Assembly (NCBI RefSeq): GCF_014145635.1 | Contig: NZ_JACHTC010000011.1 | Span: 52,351 to 116,350, forward strand | Direction: 5' to 3' | Origin: Myroides sp. WP-1 | Lineage (GTDB): Bacteria; Bacteroidota; Bacteroidia; Flavobacteriales; Flavobacteriaceae | Length of the DNA stretch: 64,000 nucleotides | Shown here: piece by piece, positions 1 through 8,146 of the stretch | How positions within the stretch are numbered: position 1 is the stretch's first letter | Layout of the letters: every line of letters begins with the position of its first letter | Made by a program: the position numbers and the translations under genes | The notes under the pieces: generated by a model | Databases searched by the model: none | Seen by the model: the letters and a program-made list of their open reading frames with translations, nothing else | Told to the model about the DNA's origin: nothing

Positions 1-1
1 G

Positions 2-583
2 GATAATTTTATAGGTGAATTAAATGCAATTACTTCCATTGATAATTTAAGAGTAGTAGGACCAAATGAAGCAGAGGGAGAATTAATTCCCATTTTAAAG
101 CTCAAAGATTATTTAGTATGGCGTGAGAAGGAATTTATCGAAAAGTACGAAGGTACACGCTACAATACAGCAAACGATTCTTATGTTGGTTTAGAAGCAA
201 CTTTAGAAAATGGAATGCCTTTAATTGCATTAATTAATAGAACCATTTTAGATTGGGATGCCAAAGCATCTCATCCTTGGATTGTTCGCGTAGAAATTGC
301 TTATCAAGCGAATGAAAATGGTTTTCCTGATCAAGATACCTATCAATTATTGAATGAATTTGAAGACGAGTTAATCGAGATATTACCAGATGAAAAGGGA
401 TATTTAAATCTTGGAAGAGAAACTGTTGATGGCAATCGGGATATATTCTTTGCCTGTAAAGATTTTCGAACAGCTGCTCGAGTTTTAGAGCAAAAGAAGA
501 AAAAATACCAAGAGAATTTTACTGTTGGGTATGCAATCTATAAAGATAAATACTGGCAGTCTTTTGAACGATATAAAAGATAA
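2..583 (+). CDS. DUF695 family protein, 5' end outside window
   Basis: The frame is open from the second base of the window and ends at TAA 581-583, so the start codon lies upstream and 193 residues are visible. The stretch from ATLENGMPLIALINR through the acidic LLNEFEDELIEIL to the end motif YAIYKDKYWQSFE resembles DUF695, a family of small cytoplasmic proteins of unknown function common in Bacteroidetes. The internal ATG at 215 is not the start, because family-like sequence (EKYEGTRYNTANDSYVGLE) precedes it. The gene ends in a strong hairpin terminator shared with the convergent lipoprotein gene. Its neighbours include SUKH and SUFU proteins, so an immunity-type role is conceivable, but that is inference only. 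Confidence 0.8.
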   Translation, partial: DNFIGELNAITSIDNLRVVGPNEAEGELIPILKLKDYLVWREKEFIEKYEGTRYNTANDSYVGLEATLENGMPLIALINRTILDWDAKASHPWIVRVEIAYQANENGFPDQDTYQLLNEFEDELIEILPDEKGYLNLGRETVDGNRDIFFACKDFRTAARVLEQKKKKYQENFTVGYAIYKDKYWQSFERYKR

Positions 584-585
584 GT

Positions 586-617
586 AAAAGCGCTATTCAA
601 TTCGAATAGCGCTTTTT
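586..617. terminator. Bidirectional terminator between convergent genes
   Basis: A perfect 13-bp stem, AAAAGCGCTATTC (586-598) and GAATAGCGCTTTT (604-616), encloses a 5-base loop, with T-runs on both strands. It ends the DUF695 gene and the convergent lipoprotein gene at 622. Confidence 0.9.
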
Positions 618-621
618 GTAT

Positions 622-1194
622 TTAGCTTGTTTGATGCCAATGATAGGTTCCATCTAACCAGTATAGTAATCCACTTCCACAACTCTCGGGCACACTAAGG
701 TGTAAGCTCTCATAGGGTAATATGCTTTTTTCTTCATCAGGAACGTCCTCTTCGGAACGCAAATCGCCATTTTCATCGGTAACTTCGTAAATTACCGTAT
801 TCTTTTCTTCAACAGATATATCTTGAGCCCAAATTAAATCTTCCATATCGATGGATAAAACACGATGTGTCGATCCCGTAAGGGGACCTATAATATCCAA
901 TGTGCCATTGCCTCGTTTTACAACAATTCCATATGAACCATCCGAAGTTGATTTGACAATTTCGATGTAGTCCGTTTGACCATCTCCATCGATATCTAGT
1001 GAGATGGTGTTGGTTTTATGATCTGGAGATAGAATAAAGTCTGGTTGTTCTTCTTTGGGAGGGTGAGGGATTTCTTCTGCATAATTTTCTATTTCTTCCG
1101 CAGAAAGAGTGGCTGTTTGTTCTTTTTCTTTAGTCTGACAATTTGTAAATATCAAGAAACTACCACAAACAGCTAATGCGATGTGCTTTTTCAT
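622..1194 (-). CDS. Putative lipoprotein with EF-hand-like DxDxDG motif
   Basis: A 190-residue exported protein of unknown function. The chosen start (ATG at 1194) gives MKKHIALAVCGSFLIFTNCQ, a lipoprotein signal with Cys19 as the likely acylated residue. An in-frame ATG at 1224 would add ten residues and overlap the upstream gene by 20 bp, so it is less likely. The mature part has an acidic low-complexity start, then LDIDGDGQTDYIEIV, which resembles the calcium-binding loops of EF-hand or FG-GAP proteins, and a second DENGDL stretch. It lies 10 bp downstream of the SUKH-like gene and is probably co-transcribed with it. I do not recognise a family. Confidence 0.75.
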   Translation of the reverse strand: MKKHIALAVCGSFLIFTNCQTKEKEQTATLSAEEIENYAEEIPHPPKEEQPDFILSPDHKTNTISLDIDGDGQTDYIEIVKSTSDGSYGIVVKRGNGTLDIIGPLTGSTHRVLSIDMEDLIWAQDISVEEKNTVIYEVTDENGDLRSEEDVPDEEKSILPYESLHLSVPESCGSGLLYWLDGTYHWHQTS

Positions 1195-1204
1195 AAAATG
1201 GATT

Positions 1205-1984
1205 TTATTCGTATTCAATTTCAAAGGGATAATTTTCTTCTAGCTTAGGGTGAATTTGATTTAAACTACGGACAAAAGCCCTATTCGTTTGCTTCATATC
1301 GTAATCTCCGTTATACCATTCATCCAATTGCTGGGTTAGGAAAGCCATTTGTAGCCATTGTTGAAAATCAAGAGCTAATGGATGTAGAGACATCGGGGTT
1401 TCATCGTGATCGCCGAAGAAAACTTGCCCTTCTGCGTCCATTAACCAACGATCACCTTGACCATTTCCCGCAAATATCCAATAGGTAGGATGTTCACGGT
1501 CTTTGTTTTCTATCACAGCTTCTACTGAGCCATATAAAATAGCTTCTGAAGAGATGGTTAAAGTCGGAATAGACGTAACCAAATCACGATATAACAAAGA
1601 AAATGGAAAAGAAACAGAAGAAGGAAAGTTCTGTTTCGCCTTTTGTTCGTTTGCTAAGATAGTTTGTATTTCCCCTAAGGTCAATAGGTTGAAGGTAATG
1701 ATGGATGCAGGCTTATTCAATATTTTGGCTTCATCCCAACAACCAACACATACCAATTTGTGTTGACAATTGATAAACCATTGCTCTCGATCAGACTCCG
1801 TTTGGGTGTGATTCCAAGCTTCTTCACAAGCATTACACCAGGCATCTGGTCTTCCTGTGTCTCCAGTGTCGTATTCAAAAAAGCCAACAGGATTTCGATG
1901 GTGTAAACTATGTGCTAAATGTGTACATAACAAAGCCATTGCTTGTTGACCGTGTATGCTACATTCGATGTGTTCTTCTTGCAT
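1205..1984 (-). CDS. Zinc-ribbon plus SMI1/KNR4 (SUKH)-like protein
   Basis: A 259-residue cytoplasmic protein. The N-terminal ~90 residues hold paired cysteines and histidines (C8, H11, C20, C50-x-x-C53, C73, C79-x-x-C82), a pattern that suggests one or two zinc ribbons. Residues ~110-225 resemble the SMI1/KNR4 (SUKH) fold: YWIFAGNGQGDRWLMDAEG is followed by an acidic FFGDHDE turn and a terminal helix with LDFQQWLQMAF. SUKH proteins are known mainly as immunity proteins that neutralise polymorphic toxins. No toxin gene is visible nearby. It is first in a probable two-gene unit with the downstream lipoprotein. The SUKH assignment is by eye and moderate; the zinc-ribbon part is clearer. Confidence 0.65.
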   Translation of the reverse strand: MQEEHIECSIHGQQAMALLCTHLAHSLHHRNPVGFFEYDTGDTGRPDAWCNACEEAWNHTQTESDREQWFINCQHKLVCVGCWDEAKILNKPASIITFNLLTLGEIQTILANEQKAKQNFPSSVSFPFSLLYRDLVTSIPTLTISSEAILYGSVEAVIENKDREHPTYWIFAGNGQGDRWLMDAEGQVFFGDHDETPMSLHPLALDFQQWLQMAFLTQQLDEWYNGDYDMKQTNRAFVRSLNQIHPKLEENYPFEIEYE

Positions 1985-2161
1985 GTTTTTGAAAGATGGA
2001 TTAGGTAATAAGGAAAAGCAGAACTAAATACCTGCTTTTGCAAAATTGACTTAGTTTCATTCAAAGGTACATTTCTTCAGTCGAATAAATATCGATTTAC
2101 TGCAAATAGCCATAGTAACCAATCCTATTTGATGTTTTTAAACAAAAAAGAATGATCAAAT

Positions 2162-2650
2162 TCACGAGTTAGAATATGTAGAGGTTTCTTTTTGTTTGAT
2201 TTTCGATGTATAAATGTATCCTGAAACATATCCTAGACTTGGTATTATAAAAGAAAGTACGACATTGATTAGTAGGAAATTAAAATCAGATAATGGAGCA
2301 GAATTTAGTAGAATATACCAATGAGAGTTAAATCCTAAAATGGTAAAAAATAGCGTTAGAGCAACATTATTCGATCCAAAGAATGAAGTATTACCTATAC
2401 CTTCATTAGCGATAACATAAACAATAAGTAAAACCATATTGAGTATAAATGGCCATAACACACTTCGATAACTTCTAAAAGTTAGTGCATGAAAACAACT
2501 TGTTGAAAGAATCATTACAAGCGCAACAGAAAGCAGCAAATATAAATAACGTCCATCCGTATTGTTGTTAAAAAAGAAGATCATCCCAATGATTGACGCA
2601 ATAAGATAGGTCAGTAAAGAATAGTTTAGCTTAGGTAGTTGTATTTTCAT
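2162..2650 (-). CDS. Small integral membrane protein, unknown function
   Basis: A 162-residue protein with about five hydrophobic segments (residues ~11-29, 35-50, 66-82, 97-115 and 125-145) and a short polar, lysine- and serine-rich C-terminal tail. There is no signal peptide and no recognisable catalytic motif. It stands alone, with 177 bp before the next gene downstream and about 260 bp of gene-free DNA upstream. I do not recognise a family. Base composition is like that of the surrounding small genes. Confidence 0.65.
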   Translation of the reverse strand: MKIQLPKLNYSLLTYLIASIIGMIFFFNNNTDGRYLYLLLSVALVMILSTSCFHALTFRSYRSVLWPFILNMVLLIVYVIANEGIGNTSFFGSNNVALTLFFTILGFNSHWYILLNSAPLSDFNFLLINVVLSFIIPSLGYVSGYIYTSKIKQKETSTYSNS

Positions 2651-2911
2651 AAGGATTGTGTTAAGTAGAAGTGAAGATAAGGAAAAATCGAAAAAATAAA
2701 TGGGATTTAAGTTGTTTTTTGAAGTTAATCTGTTTTTTCTTTCGATAATTTAATGAAAAGTAAAAATGGAGTTTCCTGCTTTTTTATACTTAGATTTCAT
2801 ATGAACACAAACTATTTGTTAATTACTGTATAAAGCGTATTGTTTTGTTAGTTTATAGTGAGATATAGCTGTTTATGATCTACGCACTGAAATATATACA
2901 TTAGGCATAGG

Positions 2912-3400
2912 CTAGTGTACTTGAGGTAAAAATTCACGTGATTGGTAACTCAAAATATCCTGTTGTGTGGCGTGCTGTTCAATTAATTTAAAATTTAATT
3001 GACGTACTGCCGAAGGGATTTTGAACGTTACTTCTTGGTGATAGTTGTACCCATTTACATAAGCATTTTCTTTGCCTACACCCGTTTTGGGTTGCACATA
3101 AAAGATAAGAGTTAACTGATCGCCGTCAATTTCTTTCGTCCACTTAATTTCTTTCAATCTTCGAGCTTGATGTCCTTGAGAGCTGTACCATCCTTGAATT
3201 TTTACTACCGCCTTACGTCCCCAAATCGAATTTTTAATATCTTTTAAACACACTGTTGGTTCTAGTTTAGGATTGCTTTTGTCAGGTTGTTTGACGCGTT
3301 CTTTTCCTTCGATCGTGTATTTCGTTGGAGACAAGGTTAACGGCGTTGAACTACATCCAACAAGAATAAAAAAAAGAAAAGTGGTTATATGGGGTTTCAT
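2912..3400 (-). CDS. Putative lipoprotein
   Basis: A 162-residue protein starting MKPHITTFLFFILVGCSS, a textbook lipoprotein signal with lipobox LVGC and acylated Cys16. The mature region is basic and beta-rich, with no family I can name. Phrases such as KEIKWTKEIDGDQLTLIFYVQ and EVTFKIPSAVRQLNFKLIEQ suggest an outer-membrane-anchored beta domain. The start lies 6 bp after the stop of the SUFU-domain gene, so the two are almost certainly one transcript. Co-transcription with a SUFU protein hints at a linked role, but nothing in the sequence shows what it is. Confidence 0.75.
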   Translation of the reverse strand: MKPHITTFLFFILVGCSSTPLTLSPTKYTIEGKERVKQPDKSNPKLEPTVCLKDIKNSIWGRKAVVKIQGWYSSQGHQARRLKEIKWTKEIDGDQLTLIFYVQPKTGVGKENAYVNGYNYHQEVTFKIPSAVRQLNFKLIEQHATQQDILSYQSREFLPQVH

Positions 3401-3406
3401 TTTGGT

Positions 3407-4051
3407 TTACTTTCGATCTAAATCAGTGATTAATAGAGGATTGTTTAGTTGTAATTGTGCCAATAGTTTTTCAGTTTCTTCTAGTTTCGGATTTTCCCAT
3501 AATTGATCTAGTTCACGTTGTGTGATTCCCACCATTTGTAAAAAATCTACTCGACCATGAGGAGTATCAATAAAACCTAGTTCAGGATCTTGTACAAAAG
3601 CAACTCCTACTAAATCAGTATCATATCCTATTCGGATAGGACTGTTAGTGGGAATGAAATGAAAAGCTTCAAACCATTTTCCTGAATCGAATACATATTT
3701 AGCTAAATTTTGCATCAAATTCATCGCCCAATGAATATTTTCATCTCCTTGTTTTTTTATGCGAAAAGTCAGTTCAAATCCAAAATCACTGTACTCAGCC
3801 TCGATTTTTTCCTCATCGTAATACAAATTTGAAAATCCATAGCTCACCAAGTGAAAGTGATCTTCTTGTTGGTTACTTTGATATACACTTAGTCCATCCA
3901 AAGGGTTTTCACCTCCTAAAGAATAAGGTAGCTGATTGCCGAAGTGTTGTGGTTCTTGTGTGCCATAGATCTTATCCAAGGAAGCAGTAATGCAATCCCA
4001 TCCCACAGCATCTTCTTCATTATAAGTCTTTTTGTATTCTTCTAAATTCAT
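3407..4051 (-). CDS. Suppressor-of-fused (SUFU) domain protein
   Basis: A 214-residue cytoplasmic protein. Residues ~16-60 match the SUFU family core closely: VGWDCITASLDKIYG, then QEPQHFG, and PYSLGGENPLDGLSVYQS. They are followed by the conserved HFHLVSYGFSNLYYDE and FGFELTFRIK. Bacterial SUFU proteins are described as immunity-type or scaffold proteins linked to polymorphic toxin systems; the exact role here is unknown. It is the first gene of a two-gene unit with the lipoprotein 6 bp downstream. A minus-strand terminator sits about 125 bp upstream (4181-4217), insulating it from anything transcribed further right. Confidence 0.85.
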   Translation of the reverse strand: MNLEEYKKTYNEEDAVGWDCITASLDKIYGTQEPQHFGNQLPYSLGGENPLDGLSVYQSNQQEDHFHLVSYGFSNLYYDEEKIEAEYSDFGFELTFRIKKQGDENIHWAMNLMQNLAKYVFDSGKWFEAFHFIPTNSPIRIGYDTDLVGVAFVQDPELGFIDTPHGRVDFLQMVGITQRELDQLWENPKLEETEKLLAQLQLNNPLLITDLDRK

Positions 4052-4180
4052 AGTGTTTTTTATTTAAGCTAAAATTACGCTTAATTATCCCAGTAAACCA
4101 TCCCTAATTATAGGGGAAGTTGTGTGGTATGAATAATATTTACGAGGTGAGTTTTTTTAAGTAAAGGGTAAACAACTTCA

Positions 4181-4217
4181 CATAAAAAAAATCGCTCCTA
4201 GTAAACTAAGAGCGATC
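4181..4217 (-). terminator. Orphan minus-strand terminator
   Basis: Stem ATCGCTCCTAGT / ACTAAGAGCGAT has one mismatch. The A-run on the plus strand immediately to its left becomes a T-run of about eight on the minus strand, so it stops minus-strand transcription. No minus-strand gene lies upstream of it before the divergent sulfatase gene. Confidence 0.75.
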
Positions 4218-4492
4218 GTAAACAAACTTGTAAGTAATAATATAGTTGTTTTTCAGCGCAATTTTACTTTTTCTTACTTGAGTCAAAATTCTCTATTTTT
4301 CTCAAAATGAGAAATCCCTAATTATAGTTATTTTTCACTTGTACTTTTGTTTACGTATCACAATAGAGAACAAAACTTGGGCATTTCTAAATTGTTAAGG
4401 CATTTGGAGATTTTTTTGCTTATCGAAATGAAAAGCTAGGCAAAAGGTCGTTATTTCTTGCTAAATACAAGAGTAGAATGTCATTAAATCCT

Positions 4493-4500
4493 TACTTTTG
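4493..4500 (+). promoter_or_regulatory. -7 promoter element for LtaS-like gene
   Basis: TACTTTTG matches the Bacteroidetes -7 consensus TAnnTTTG and lies 28 bp before the ATG at 4529. No TTG at standard -33 spacing is visible. Confidence 0.4.
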
Positions 4501-4528
4501 CGAATTGAGTCTTATGAAAAAATAGAAT

Positions 4529-6568
4529 ATGAATCTTACTCTTTTTCGCAAAACAGTTTGGAATGGACTGTGTTATTTTTTGTTTTTTGTTTTACTATTT
4601 GCGGTCGGACGATTTGTGTTTTTATGGAGTTATGGATCTTCCGAAGTCTTTGAAAACGAAAAATGGAAAATTGGAGAAGCTTTTTTAGTAGGTGCTCGTT
4701 TTGATGTATCTGCGATCTGTTATGGATTTCTTCCTCTGGTACTTTTTTGGTTAACTTCTTTGTTTGTTCCTAAAAAAGGGGATGCGGGATTTAGTCGAAT
4801 TTATGCTACTTTTTCCCGTTATTACTTGTTGTTTGTAGCGATTGTGTTTGTTACACTTATCATTATTGATTATTTTTTCTATCAATTTTTTCAATCTCAT
4901 ATAAACCTGTTGTTTTTCGGAATTTTCAATGACGACACGACAGCAGTTTTAACTTCAGTTTGGACAGATTATCCACTGTTTTATATTGCCTTGGTTTATA
5001 TTTTTGTTATCCTTGCTTGGTTGTATTGGAGTAAGCGTATAAAGCGCAATTTAGTCAAACCTACCAAGACACGTGCAAAACTATATGGATTAATAGGATT
5101 GTTAATTTTTCCTCTGTTTTTTATCGGTATGCGAGGAAGTGTGGGAGTATTTACATTGAGAAGAGAACATACGAATATATCAAAAAATGAATTTGTCAAT
5201 TCGCTTTGCTATAATGCCTTGTATTCGCTAAAATTTGCAAACTCTGAACGCAAAGAAAACGCGATACATCCTGATATTGAAAGAGAGCTACAAGCCAATG
5301 GATTTGAGCATGTGGCTGATGTGCAAACAAGTTATAAAGGAGAAAGCGAAAGAAATTTGTTTGATGAAAACTTGTTTACCCAAACCAATCACAGTGATTT
5401 TTTAGCACAAAATCCACCAAATGTTGTGTTTTTACAAATGGAAAGTATGAGTAATCACTATTTTGACTTGAACACAGAAACGTTGAATTTACTGGGTGAT
5501 TTGAGTGGAGAATTACCGAATCTATACTATTTTAAAAATAGTTTATCTGCCTATAATGGAACGATACAAACCTTAGAGGATTTTTTAATTGGTACACCTA
5601 AAACGATTATTTCGCAATCAGTTTACTTCGATACTCCTTTTACTAGTTCGATTGCATTGCCTTTTAAAAGTAAGGGATATGAGACATTTTTCTTGACAGG
5701 GGCTAGTATCTCATGGAGAAATATTGACAACATGATTAAGCATCAAAAGTTTGATGTGATACAGGGAAAAAACTTCATTCAGGAGAAATTTCCAAATGCT
5801 GAAGAATTTGCTTGGGGTGTTCACGATGGCTATCTCTTTGATTATATTAGAGAAACGCTAAAAGAATCGACTACACCGAAGTTTATTTTCGGACTGACAA
5901 TTAGTAATCATACTCCTTTTGAGGTGCCTTCTTATTATAAGAAGAAAACGATTGCAATGAGTGAGGAGATGAAAAAGAAAATCCGTGTTGATGAGCAAAC
6001 GGCTTATGCCAATTTCTATTCTCATCAATATGCAGCGTCGGAGTTGGCTCGTTTTATAAAAGAGATTCGCAATTCACCTTTAGGAGAAAATACAATTATC
6101 GTTGCGTCTGGCGATCACAATATCCGCCAAGTGTTTGAGTATACACCAGAAGAAGGATTCTTAAAACGCAGTGTACCTATTTTGATGTACATTCCAGAAA
6201 AGTATAAACCGGCTTTCTTTGATGGAAGTGTTTTAGCTTCTCATAAGGATATTTTCCCAACGATCTTTAATTTAGCGCTTTCCGATGCTTCTTACTTTTA
6301 TACAGGAGATAATCTCTTTGATCCTGCTGTTGAACATCGTTTCGCACTAAACGATTATAGCTTTATTGCCGATGAAAAAGGAGCTGTTGCTATAGAGAAT
6401 AATCAATCCTATTATTATACGTGGGCAAATCAGGAAAGGAGAAAACTACAAGTAGGAGATAATACTTCAAGTCATGCTTTGTATTTACAACATAAAATGC
6501 AGTCGTATACAACAATGAAAACGGTGGAGATTTACAAGAGTATTAATCAACACCAGAAGAAAAAATAA
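4529..6568 (+). CDS. LTA synthase-family membrane sulfatase/phosphoglycerol transferase
   Basis: A 679-residue inner-membrane enzyme. Five hydrophobic segments (residues ~11-31, 60-80, 97-117, 150-168 and 185-203) precede a large periplasmic sulfatase/alkaline-phosphatase-fold domain. That domain shows VVFLQMESMSN (metal-binding Glu305), a nucleophile region with Thr345/Thr348 in NGTIQTLEDFL, the LTISNHTPFEVP segment, and VASGDHN near the C-terminal half. The family moves phosphoglycerol or phosphoethanolamine head groups onto envelope glycans or lipids. Gram-negative Bacteroidetes have no lipoteichoic acid, so the true substrate is unknown. It is monocistronic, with its own -7 element and a strong terminator. 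Confidence 0.88.
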   Translation: MNLTLFRKTVWNGLCYFLFFVLLFAVGRFVFLWSYGSSEVFENEKWKIGEAFLVGARFDVSAICYGFLPLVLFWLTSLFVPKKGDAGFSRIYATFSRYYLLFVAIVFVTLIIIDYFFYQFFQSHINLLFFGIFNDDTTAVLTSVWTDYPLFYIALVYIFVILAWLYWSKRIKRNLVKPTKTRAKLYGLIGLLIFPLFFIGMRGSVGVFTLRREHTNISKNEFVNSLCYNALYSLKFANSERKENAIHPDIERELQANGFEHVADVQTSYKGESERNLFDENLFTQTNHSDFLAQNPPNVVFLQMESMSNHYFDLNTETLNLLGDLSGELPNLYYFKNSLSAYNGTIQTLEDFLIGTPKTIISQSVYFDTPFTSSIALPFKSKGYETFFLTGASISWRNIDNMIKHQKFDVIQGKNFIQEKFPNAEEFAWGVHDGYLFDYIRETLKESTTPKFIFGLTISNHTPFEVPSYYKKKTIAMSEEMKKKIRVDEQTAYANFYSHQYAASELARFIKEIRNSPLGENTIIVASGDHNIRQVFEYTPEEGFLKRSVPILMYIPEKYKPAFFDGSVLASHKDIFPTIFNLALSDASYFYTGDNLFDPAVEHRFALNDYSFIADEKGAVAIENNQSYYYTWANQERRKLQVGDNTSSHALYLQHKMQSYTTMKTVEIYKSINQHQKKK

Positions 6569-6575
6569 AACACAA

Positions 6576-6609
6576 AAAAAGAGATTTGGAAAGGGCCAAA
6601 TCTCTTTTT
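6576..6609. terminator. Bidirectional terminator
   Basis: A 14-bp stem, AAAAAGAGATTTGG (6576-6589) and CCAAATCTCTTTTT (6596-6609), encloses loop AAAGGG, with T-runs on both strands. It ends the sulfatase gene and the convergent ferredoxin gene. Confidence 0.9.
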
Positions 6610-6659
6610 CGTTATGAAATATCTCAGCACAAGGCTGTGATTTTTTCGGTCTACATCAA

Positions 6660-7013
<354 letters not shown>

Positions 7014-7035
7014 TTATATTTTGTTTTATATGTAT

Positions 7036-7043
7036 TAACTTTG
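7036..7043 (+). promoter_or_regulatory. -7 promoter element for acyl-CoA reductase operon
   Basis: TAACTTTG fits TAnnTTTG and lies 41 bp upstream of the ATG at 7084, inside the divergent intergenic region shared with the ferredoxin gene. Confidence 0.4.
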
Positions 7044-7083
7044 CTACAAATTTACACCCAAAACATTTCAGAAACAAATCAAT

Positions 7084-8142
7084 ATGGATTTAGAAGCTAA
7101 AAAAAAAGCATTCGTAGCGTTAGGAGATTTTTTAAGACAATTTGCTACAAATGAATTTGTAAAAAGTGAAAAAGTTGAATATAATGATCCTTTTTTTTCC
7201 TCATTTGAAGCTTTAATTGAGACATCTGTGCATTATAACGGATGGTTTGTAAAAGAACAAGTTCTTATCGCTGTTCAATCTTGGGCAGATGCGTTAACAG
7301 AAGAAAATCTAACGCAATGGTGCGCCGCTTACGATTTCTCAAGAGAGCCTTTAAAAAAGGTTGGCTTAATCTTAGCTGGAAATATTCCTTTAGTTGGGTT
7401 TCACGATTTAGTTTCCGTTTTGCTTTCTGGAAATATTGCTTTAGTTAAGTTGTCTTCCAACGATCAAAAAATATTGCCTTTCTTGGCAGAATACTTGCAA
7501 ACTGTAGAACCTCAGTTTAAAGAGCGCCTAGTTTTTATAGCAGGCAAAATGGAGGGATTCGACGCTGTTATTGCAACAGGAAGTAATAATACCGCTCGTT
7601 ATTTTGATTACTATTTTAGTACAGTACCTCATATCATCCGAAAAAATAGAAACTCTGTTGCATTGCTTACAGGAGAAGAAACACCTGACCAATTAACAGC
7701 ATTAGCGAAAGATATTTTTACTTACTACGGTTTAGGTTGTCGAAATGTATCGAAATTATTCGTACCCAAAGGCTATAATTTCGATGCGTTTTTTCAGGGC
7801 ATGTACGCTCAGAAAGAGGTAATCGAATATGAAAAATACGCCAATAATTACGATTATAACAAAGCTGTTTTCCTGATGAGTGAGTTTCAATTGTTAGACA
7901 ATGGATTTTTAACCATCAAGGAAGACGCGTCTTATGCGTCGCCAATCTCTTCGGTTTATTATGAATACTATGACACCGTGGAAGAAGTAGTAGAGCGATT
8001 ACGCGTGGATCAAGAAAAAATACAGTGCATCGTTTCCAATGGATTAACGGAAGATAGTATTGCCTTTGGGCAAACACAACATCCACAGCTATGGGATTAT
8101 GCAGATCAAGTGGATACTCTTGAGTTTTTATTAAAATTATAA
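7084..8142 (+). CDS. LuxC-family acyl-CoA reductase
   Basis: A 352-residue cytoplasmic enzyme of the LuxC/acyl-CoA reductase family, an aldehyde-dehydrogenase-like fold that reduces acyl-CoA to aldehyde with NADPH. The glycine-rich segments LILAGNIPLVGFHDLVSVLL and SGNIALVKLSSND match the family. Cys219 in YYGLGCRNVSKL is the expected catalytic thioester cysteine. The protein is shorter than LuxC of luminous bacteria (about 480 residues), as is usual for Bacteroidetes members. The serC start lies 4 bp after its stop, so the genes are tightly coupled. Its substrate is unknown. Nothing suggests bioluminescence, as luxAB and luxDE are absent. Confidence 0.9.
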   Translation: MDLEAKKKAFVALGDFLRQFATNEFVKSEKVEYNDPFFSSFEALIETSVHYNGWFVKEQVLIAVQSWADALTEENLTQWCAAYDFSREPLKKVGLILAGNIPLVGFHDLVSVLLSGNIALVKLSSNDQKILPFLAEYLQTVEPQFKERLVFIAGKMEGFDAVIATGSNNTARYFDYYFSTVPHIIRKNRNSVALLTGEETPDQLTALAKDIFTYYGLGCRNVSKLFVPKGYNFDAFFQGMYAQKEVIEYEKYANNYDYNKAVFLMSEFQLLDNGFLTIKEDASYASPISSVYYEYYDTVEEVVERLRVDQEKIQCIVSNGLTEDSIAFGQTQHPQLWDYADQVDTLEFLLKL

Positions 8143-8146
8143 AGCA

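Larger units (their letters stand above)
4052..4528. other. Gene-free region with orphan terminator and long inverted repeat
   Basis: This 477-bp region separates divergently transcribed genes and contains no plausible ORF. It holds the promoter end for the sulfatase gene, a minus-strand terminator at 4181-4217, a small perfect hairpin TTTCTCAAAATGAGAAA near 4298-4314, and two 10-bp inverted arms CGTAAACAAA (4217-4226) and TTTGTTTACG (4346-4355) 119 bp apart. It may encode a small minus-strand RNA, which is inference. Confidence 0.4.

Noticed and set aside
1503..1766. 87-codon plus-strand frame
   Set aside because: It lies antisense inside the zinc-ribbon/SUKH-like gene and has no supporting signal.
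7084..8142. Bioluminescence operon from the LuxC resemblance
   Set aside because: No luxA, luxB, luxD or luxE nearby; short LuxC-type reductases are common in non-luminous Bacteroidetes.
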